From Pavlovales sp. CCMP2436 (Eukaryota > Haptophyta > Pavlovophyceae > Pavlovales): a stretch of 10,180 nt of DNA. Under the pieces are notes generated by a model, which worked only from the letters and a program-made list of their open reading frames with translations, searched no databases and was not told where the DNA came from. This document shows, piece by piece, positions 6,938 to 10,180 of this stretch (positions are counted from its first letter, which is position 1; each line of letters begins with the position of its first letter). The position numbers and the translations under genes are program-made. The stretch is taken from positions 318,694-328,873 of the forward strand of contig MU631347.1 of the NCBI GenBank assembly GCA_026770615.1. Reading direction: 5' to 3'.

Positions 6938-7366
6938 CTTAGAGAGGATCAGAGTCCAAGACGCGTGAGAGATGCGGTAAGAGGCAGTCTACACTGCGAG
7001 AGGGGGGCGGTAATTGAATTCAAGTTTAAATGCAGATTCGTGCATATCGAAGGCTCACGCTTATTTGTAACCAGTCCGGATGACGATGCAGCCGATATGC
7101 TCCGTGGCGTGGATCTATGGACGACCCGCGTTGTGGAGGAGCAGAACATGGTACCACTCGAGATAAAATTGTTTCCGATAATAGACACTGATGGCAATTG
7201 CGAGTTTGAGGTCAACAATTTTGCCGACGCGCCGTTTGCCACTTGGTCGCAGATCAAGGCGGATACGATGGGCATATTGACGTTGAATTTGAGTGCCATA
7301 TGGCGCAATAATAAAACATATGGCTACGAAGTTATTGTCAAGCCGGTACACTGGGACCCCGTCTAG
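6938..7366 (+). pseudogene. 3' part of a disrupted gene, possibly virus-type
   Basis: Open from 6938, but the first stretch (to about 7005) is copia leader read backwards. Native-looking protein starts near 7010 (VIEFKFKCRFVHIEG) and ends at TAG 7364-7366. The first in-frame ATG is at 7098, inside the conserved-looking part, so the true start was lost upstream. The remaining ~118 residues look like an all-beta domain, ending in ILTLNLSAIWRN followed by KTYGYEVIV. That tail (hydrophobic strand, IW, turn, YG, strand) recalls OB-fold-like ssDNA-binding proteins of large DNA viruses of algae. This is a resemblance from memory, not a search result. Base composition is clearly less GC-rich than the copia element and the LRR region. 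It could equally be a host gene fragment. Confidence 0.45.
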
Positions 7367-7385
7367 ACAGCGGCATAGTATAATC

Positions 7386-7589
7386 ATGGCCGATATGTTA
7401 GATTTGTCGCTATAGGTCGGGATCGATCAGGAGGCGTACGATCAAGCATTCAGTTGTTACTAGCGATATCAATCAAGCGGGATCTACCGTGACGATCGAG
7501 GAGACGATGGTAGCGCCCCGATTATAATAGACAATGCGGATATCACCGCTAGAGTCTCCCGTAATACTAGCGATATAGCATCGAGATGA
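7386..7589 (+). pseudogene. Short decayed frame after the disrupted gene
   Basis: ATG at 7386, 20 bases after the previous stop, opens a 67-codon frame to TGA 7587-7589 that contains two TAG codons (7413-7415, 7461-7463). It starts MADMLDLSL and ends IIIDNADITARVSRNTSDIAS. The first nine residues resemble the LDMSLDDII-type UAP56-binding motif at the N-terminus of ALY/REF mRNA-export proteins, but the resemblance stops at the first TAG and may be chance. Other frames here are also partly open, so the coding status is doubtful. Confidence 0.22.
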
Positions 7590-7618
7590 TTTATCATAAT
7601 CCTCGTTTAAATGCGTGC

Positions 7619-7843
7619 TCAATATATGCGTGCGAGTGGGAGCAGCGACTCTGTGCTCGCGTCCATATCGATTTCAACGTTGCCGTCCGAGTAGACCCAG
7701 GCCATTACCCTCAACTCATTATAGCGGTCCATGCGGCCAAAAATACGCAAATATGCTGCGAGCGCGTTGACCGTACACGCGCGCCTCGCTCCGAAGCGCC
7801 TAAAGACGCGCTGGACCATTAACACGGTCGTCTCGCGTTGCAT
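7619..7843 (-). CDS. Small hypothetical protein
   Basis: 74 codons, ATG 7843-7841 to TGA near 7621-7619. Basic N-terminal half (VQRVFRRFGARRA) and an acidic, strand-like second half (VMAWVYSDGNVEIDMDAS). Third codon positions are G/C-biased, which favours this strand over the overlapping 78-codon plus-strand frame (7586-7822). No family recognised. It lies in the lower-GC island with the disrupted gene at 7010-7366 and may belong to the same foreign insert. Confidence 0.35.
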   Translation of the reverse strand: MQRETTVLMVQRVFRRFGARRACTVNALAAYLRIFGRMDRYNELRVMAWVYSDGNVEIDMDASTESLLPLARIY

Positions 7844-7911
7844 GTTTCCGACGTCAAGTTGAAGGTAGTACGGCGAGTCGTATGCACTCTCTCTCCATAG
7901 GCGATACTATA

Positions 7912-8080
7912 TCGTATCAGGGGGGGGGAAACCTGTGGCAATTGCTATGAGTTCACCACCAACCTCACCTCTACCACCACCATCCCTGCTGCCAGGACTA
8001 ACGTCTGACGTCGACCAAGTCTGTAAGTGAACAACACCTGTTGAACCATGCTGAGCCGCTATATATATATTTCGTATCAG
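7912..8080. mobile_element. SINE-like retroposon B with TA tail and 9-bp TSD
   Basis: The insertion occupies 7921-8071, flanked by perfect direct repeats TCGTATCAG at 7912-7920 and 8072-8080. It starts with a G-run and aaacctgtggcaattgc and ends in a short TA-rich tail (8060-8070). Positions 8005-8070 match 714-780 of retroposon A at roughly 80-85 percent (tgacgtcgaccaag, gaacaacac-tgttga, atgctga, TA tail). The 5' parts of A and B do not align, so the copies may have different heads or 5' truncations. The two independent target duplications are the main support for calling both mobile. Confidence 0.62.
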
Positions 8081-8137
8081 TATCTGTAAACCAAACTTGA
8101 ATCGAGGCGATTGGCATTCGGCGACATGATGCCTCTT

Positions 8138-8325
8138 TAAATCGTCCTATCTAGGACAGTGTGTTCCTAGGACGCGGCCTATAGCGATGCCTAAGGTCCG
8201 ACCTGAGTGGTCCTACAGTACATATGACGTGGCCTAGGCGCGGTGTCTAGGACGCGACCTAGACGGCGTAGGCGCTCCTAAGGTTTTTTCCTATAATCGG
8301 CCTAACCCTAACCCGGGTCCTAAGC
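8138..8325. repeat. CCTA/TAGG-rich tract with hairpins and telomere-like end
   Basis: More than ten CCTA or TAGG motifs occur in about 190 bases, many as cctagg or ctaggacgcg. Two perfect hairpins stand out: gtcctatctaggac (8144-8157; 6-bp stem) and gtctaggacgcgacctagac (8245-8264; 7-bp stem, 6-nt loop). The tract ends in cctaaccctaaccc (8301-8314), matching the C-strand of the TTAGGG telomere repeat. It may be a degenerate subtelomeric or interstitial telomeric sequence. No gene is seen in 8081-8330. Confidence 0.5.
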
Positions 8326-8385
8326 CCCTCGTGGACAAGCATCACACTGTAGGATACAGGCTGCCGGAGATCATTAGTCTGTTTA

Positions 8386-8664
8386 TTATGTGCTACAGGT
8401 GCGGCATGTGCGCAGGCGAGCTGCATTCTGAGACGAGCGCGAGCCCGCGGCGGCGCGCGTGGTCACGTTGGCTCGCATTGGAACGATGTTGTCTTGCTGG
8501 ACGCCCGGCTCGCGCCCCACCACGGAAGGACACCTCACCCTTGCTATCGTCGCACGCATAAGCTCGATGAGATCGGCTTCCAATTGTTTCTGGGGGCGCT
8601 TGTACTCGCGCCATTCGAAATCCTCCGCGTCGTCGGGCATAGGTGCACACCGCACACCGCACAT
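8386..8664 (-). CDS. Doubtful hypothetical ORF
   Basis: 92 codons from an ATG at 8664 to a TAA at about 8386. The first 45 residues look protein-like (MPDDAEDFEWREYKRPQKQ, then LEADLIELMRATIARVRC), the rest is Arg/Ala-rich and ends RTCRTCST. Another frame over the same bases is equally open, which is expected in GC-rich sequence. At 8630-8695 the unit containing cgggcataggtgcacaccg is partly duplicated (cgtcgggcata at about 8632, catcgggcata at about 8682), with three cacaccg-like repeats between. No family recognised. Confidence 0.25.
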   Translation of the reverse strand: MCGVRCAPMPDDAEDFEWREYKRPQKQLEADLIELMRATIARVRCPSVVGREPGVQQDNIVPMRANVTTRAAAGSRSSQNAARLRTCRTCST

Positions 8665-8701
8665 TGGACATTCTTCGCGTCATCGGGCATAAGCGGACCA
8701 C

Positions 8702-9377
8702 CTAGATGGCCCCGCAGCTACGCCGCTGTACGACTAATCCTGTGAGCGAGTCTGCAATTCTGTTCCTTAGTGCTTCATGACGTTTGATCCTTCTAGTCGC
8801 AGCCTCCTTGGTCTTCTGCTCAGCGGCCATCAAAACTGCATCGTCAACCCGTTTTTGCTCAATTTGCTTTGCTTTGCTACTACTTATGTACCCTTGAATT
8901 TTTGAAAAATGTTGAGAAGAGCATCCTGCTGGTGGAGCTGTCTCGCTTTTAACAAATTATACTCGCTCATCACGAGATTGCGGACCAGGGTTAGATTGAT
9001 ATAGGTATTTGGGTACTTGCTTGGGTCGACTTGAGCATTCGCCAGGAAACCAAGGCGGTACTGCGTTCGCGTGTCAATAATAAATTGATTTAAATATTGT
9101 ATGGCGAGAAGTTCCACATGAACGCATGCGGGTCACCTTCGACCTCAAAAACATGCCGATGTAATGCATCAAACTCTTCGCGCGAGCAGGGTACAAGCTC
9201 TGATCGAACGTTTTCGATTTCCTTCAGGTTGGCTAATTTTAACAGTGCGATCTGCGAAAGTAGTTTCCGGTTGCTCGGTTGAATGGTATTGTACGTCCGT
9301 CAACATCGTATGCGCATAAATAAAACCTGGTGCTCTCGAAGCCGAGCTTGGTCAGCGGCGTCGTTGAAAATTAGAGT
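8702..9377 (-). pseudogene. Decayed gene split across three reading frames
   Basis: Three overlapping minus-strand segments each read as protein. Segment 1 (9377-9090; TGA at 9302-9300) includes DQARLREHQVLFMRI, then SQIALLKLANLKEIENVRSE, ending WNFSPYNI. Segment 2 (9117-8884, 77 codons) includes VELLAIQYLNQFIIDTRTQY and ANAQVDPSKYPNTYINLTLV. Segment 3 (about 8930-8702) is a basic, helix-prone tail (KQIEQKRVDDAVLMAAEQKT, then RRIKRHEALRNR). The frame changes at about 9090-9145 and 8885-8940. The segments abut with small overlaps, run the same way and share an AT-richer composition, so one helix-rich gene with one stop and two frameshifts is the simplest reading. Small introns are an alternative. 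Family unknown; an origin from a virus or mobile element is only suspected from composition. Confidence 0.5.
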
Positions 9378-9490
9378 TTAACATTTTAGATACGGAGAAT
9401 GCGTAATATTAACGCAGAGATTGATGCGAGATACACGCGACATTTATAAATATAGTTCGGACTCCTCGCGACCAGGCTTAGAGAGCCAGG

Positions 9491-9577
9491 CAGTCCGGAT
9501 GGCCGACTTGGACGCGCCTCCGAAATTGTTGTTGTCGAGCCAGAGCGTGGTCAGTCCGGATGGCCGACTTGGACGCG
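9491..9577 (-). repeat. 26-bp direct repeat inside the LRR fragment
   Basis: cagtccggatggccgacttg followed by gacgcg occurs at 9491-9516 and again at 9552-9577. On the minus strand it encodes the ASKSAIRT segment. The outer copy replaces the start of an LRR unit and shifts the frame by one. Confidence 0.85.
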
Positions 9578-9879
9578 TTGACCTCGAGCGCCTTGCCGAG
9601 GCCGACCGCGCCCGCGTCGCCGATCTGGTTGCCGAAGCGGTCGAGCGTGGTCAGCGACGCGTTGTCCGCGAGCAGATGCCACAGGCCATCTCTCAGCACG
9701 GCCGGGTACAGGCCATTGAGGTGGTGGAACCTTAGTTTATTTGCGGCGAGCAGCTCTTGCACCGGGCGGCCCTCCGCGGCAGCGAGCGCCTCGAGCGCGC
9801 GCGCGCCGGTGGCTGCTGCTGCTGCTGTTGACGCTGCTGTTGCCGCTGCCACAGTAGGTGTCGTGGTCCGGACGCGAGC

Positions 9880-9890
9880 ATTATATAAAG
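9880..9890 (+). promoter_or_regulatory. TATA-box-like motif
   Basis: attatataaag stands out in GC-rich surroundings and directly precedes an ATG at 9891. A TATA box would normally lie 25-30 bp before a transcription start, so an ATG touching it argues against it serving that start codon. The motif also lies inside the minus-strand LRR open frame. Confidence 0.2.
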
Positions 9891-10180
9891 ATGTCGGCCG
9901 AATCGCGCTGCCCGCTCGCGAGGCAGCCCGATGGAGTGCCTCGCAAAGCTGTTGTACGCACTGCTATCGGCCACCTCCATCACGGACGCTTCATCAACTA
10001 CCTCATCCACCGCGCCTCCGCGCGGTTGCTCGCATCATGCGCGCGCGAACAAGTTCACGGCATTCAAAACCCAAACCCGCCATCAAGTGGACTCGCTCGC
10101 GCTCGACGTCTCGGCTTCTTTGGCTCCTTCTTCAACCAGTCCTTCCAATGCGCCCCCGCGCTGTGGCTCGCGCCCCGCAC
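9891..10180 (+). CDS. Open frame running off the window, status unclear
   Basis: ATG at 9891 opens a frame without a stop to the window end (96 codons), reading VVRTAIGHLHHGRFINYLIH and later FFGSFFNQSFQCAPALW, which is protein-like. However, a second plus-strand frame (ATG at 9931) is also open to the end, and a minus-strand frame (10010 to about 9732, containing EVADSSAYNSFARHS) overlaps it. In GC-rich DNA such multiple openness is common. No family recognised, and I cannot decide which strand is coding. Confidence 0.25.
   Translation, partial: MSAESRCPLARQPDGVPRKAVVRTAIGHLHHGRFINYLIHRASARLLASCAREQVHGIQNPNPPSSGLARARRLGFFGSFFNQSFQCAPALWLAPR

Larger units (their letters stand above)
2603..6990 (-). 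mobile_element. Ty1/copia retrotransposon, degraded, no LTRs visible
   Basis: On the minus strand the order is leader (about 6990-6903), Gag, repeat-rich linker, protease, integrase, reverse transcriptase. Integrase before RT defines the copia (Pseudoviridae) order rather than gypsy. One reading frame runs from the gag ATG (6902) to about 2765, broken by TAG 5888-5886, TAA 5483-5481 and TAA 5201-5199. An indel near 2760 then shifts the frame and a TGA at 2605-2603 ends the RT soon after YVDD. RT thumb and RNase H are absent. I find no PBS or LTR next to the leader and no matching terminal repeat at the other end, so the copy seems truncated at both ends. Integration interrupted, or lies beside, the gene remnant at 7010-7366. 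Confidence 0.93.
9431..9967 (-). pseudogene. Leucine-rich repeat protein fragment
   Basis: A frame open from about 9967 to TAA near 9480-9478 contains an Ala-rich run encoded by GCA/GCAACA triplets (about 9850-9800), then EGRPVQELLAANKLRFHHLN, and a leucine-rich repeat: ASLTTLDRFGNQIGDAGAVG. This matches the ribonuclease-inhibitor-type LRR (LT-L-L--N-IGD-GA) abundant in algae, with Arg replacing a consensus Leu. After NAS the frame is wrong because a short duplicated tract has been inserted; an undisturbed LRR end (LWLDNNNFGGASKSAI) is readable in the neighbouring frame and runs on to a stop close to 9431. The frame has no ATG, so the 5' end needs a splice or frameshift; a candidate N-terminal frame with Met codons lies at 9850-10010. 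Likely a dead or mis-assembled family member. Confidence 0.6.

Noticed and set aside
7115..7387. 90-codon minus-strand frame over the disrupted gene
   Set aside because: Overlaps the plus-strand frame, which has a more regular beta-strand pattern and a plausible C-terminus; no support for the antisense reading.
5481..7463. Reassignment of TAG/TAA to sense codons in this genome
   Set aside because: Interruptions include TAG, TAA and TGA as well as frameshifts, all in mobile or decaying sequence; decay explains them without a new code.
714..8070. 714-780 and 8005-8070 as the LTRs of the copia element
   Set aside because: Each copy has its own perfect target duplication, different 5' parts and a TA tail, and both lie far from the gag leader and the RT end; there are no TG...CA ends.
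9800..9850. Functional poly-glutamine protein from the CAG-type repeat (minus frame ending near 9732)
   Set aside because: The same triplets in the adjacent frame give the Ala run that leads directly into the recognisable LRR, so the Gln reading is probably out of frame, at least past the repeat.

Overview
The window looks like nuclear DNA of a GC-rich eukaryotic microalga. A haptophyte such as a coccolithophore is my best guess, but this is inference only. The evidence is GC-rich coding sequence, a leucine-rich repeat of the 'LT-L-L--N-IGDAGA' type common in algal gene families, many simple and dispersed repeats, a TTAGGG-type telomere-like tract (8301-8314) and a large Ty1/copia retrotransposon. 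There is no bacterial-style operon, and I found no rRNA, tRNA or CRISPR array.

Layout. 1-590 holds diverged direct and inverted copies of one GC-rich repeat plus a second copy of the copia leader. 645-806 is a SINE-like insertion with an (AT)18 tail and an 8-bp target duplication. 807-1650 is non-coding: a G-rich tract, two diverged direct repeats (1030-1125 and 1549-1645) and a 326-bp foldback element between them. 1780-2578 (minus) holds two small unrecognised coding regions with Cys/His motifs and an AAKEQ repeat. They sit directly behind a truncated reverse transcriptase.

2603 to about 6990 (minus) is the copia element: Gag, a repeat-rich linker ending in a hydrophobic segment, protease, integrase and a broken reverse transcriptase. 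Gag, linker and pol share one reading frame, interrupted by three stops (TAG 5886-5888, TAA 5481-5483, TAA 5199-5201). A deletion/frameshift near 2760 then breaks the RT, and the RT thumb, RNase H and both LTRs are not visible. The element is dead or non-autonomous.

7010 to about 7910 is less GC-rich. It holds the 3' part of a disrupted gene and short coding-like pieces that suggest a decayed foreign (perhaps large-DNA-virus) insertion; this is unproven. 7921-8072 is a second SINE-like insertion sharing its 3' part with the first. 8140-8325 is a run of CCTA/TAGG motifs with small hairpins and the telomere-like tract. 8331-8701 is GC-rich with one doubtful ORF. 8702-9377 (minus) is a decayed AT-richer gene split over three frames. 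9430 to the end holds a leucine-rich repeat gene fragment (minus) damaged by a short templated insertion, facing an unresolved plus-strand open frame behind a TATA-like motif.

No intact multi-gene system is visible. The window reads as a graveyard of mobile and foreign DNA. The most novel items are the TSD-flanked AT-tailed retroposon family, the repeat and hydrophobic linker inside the copia polyprotein, and the two decayed lower-GC gene islands.
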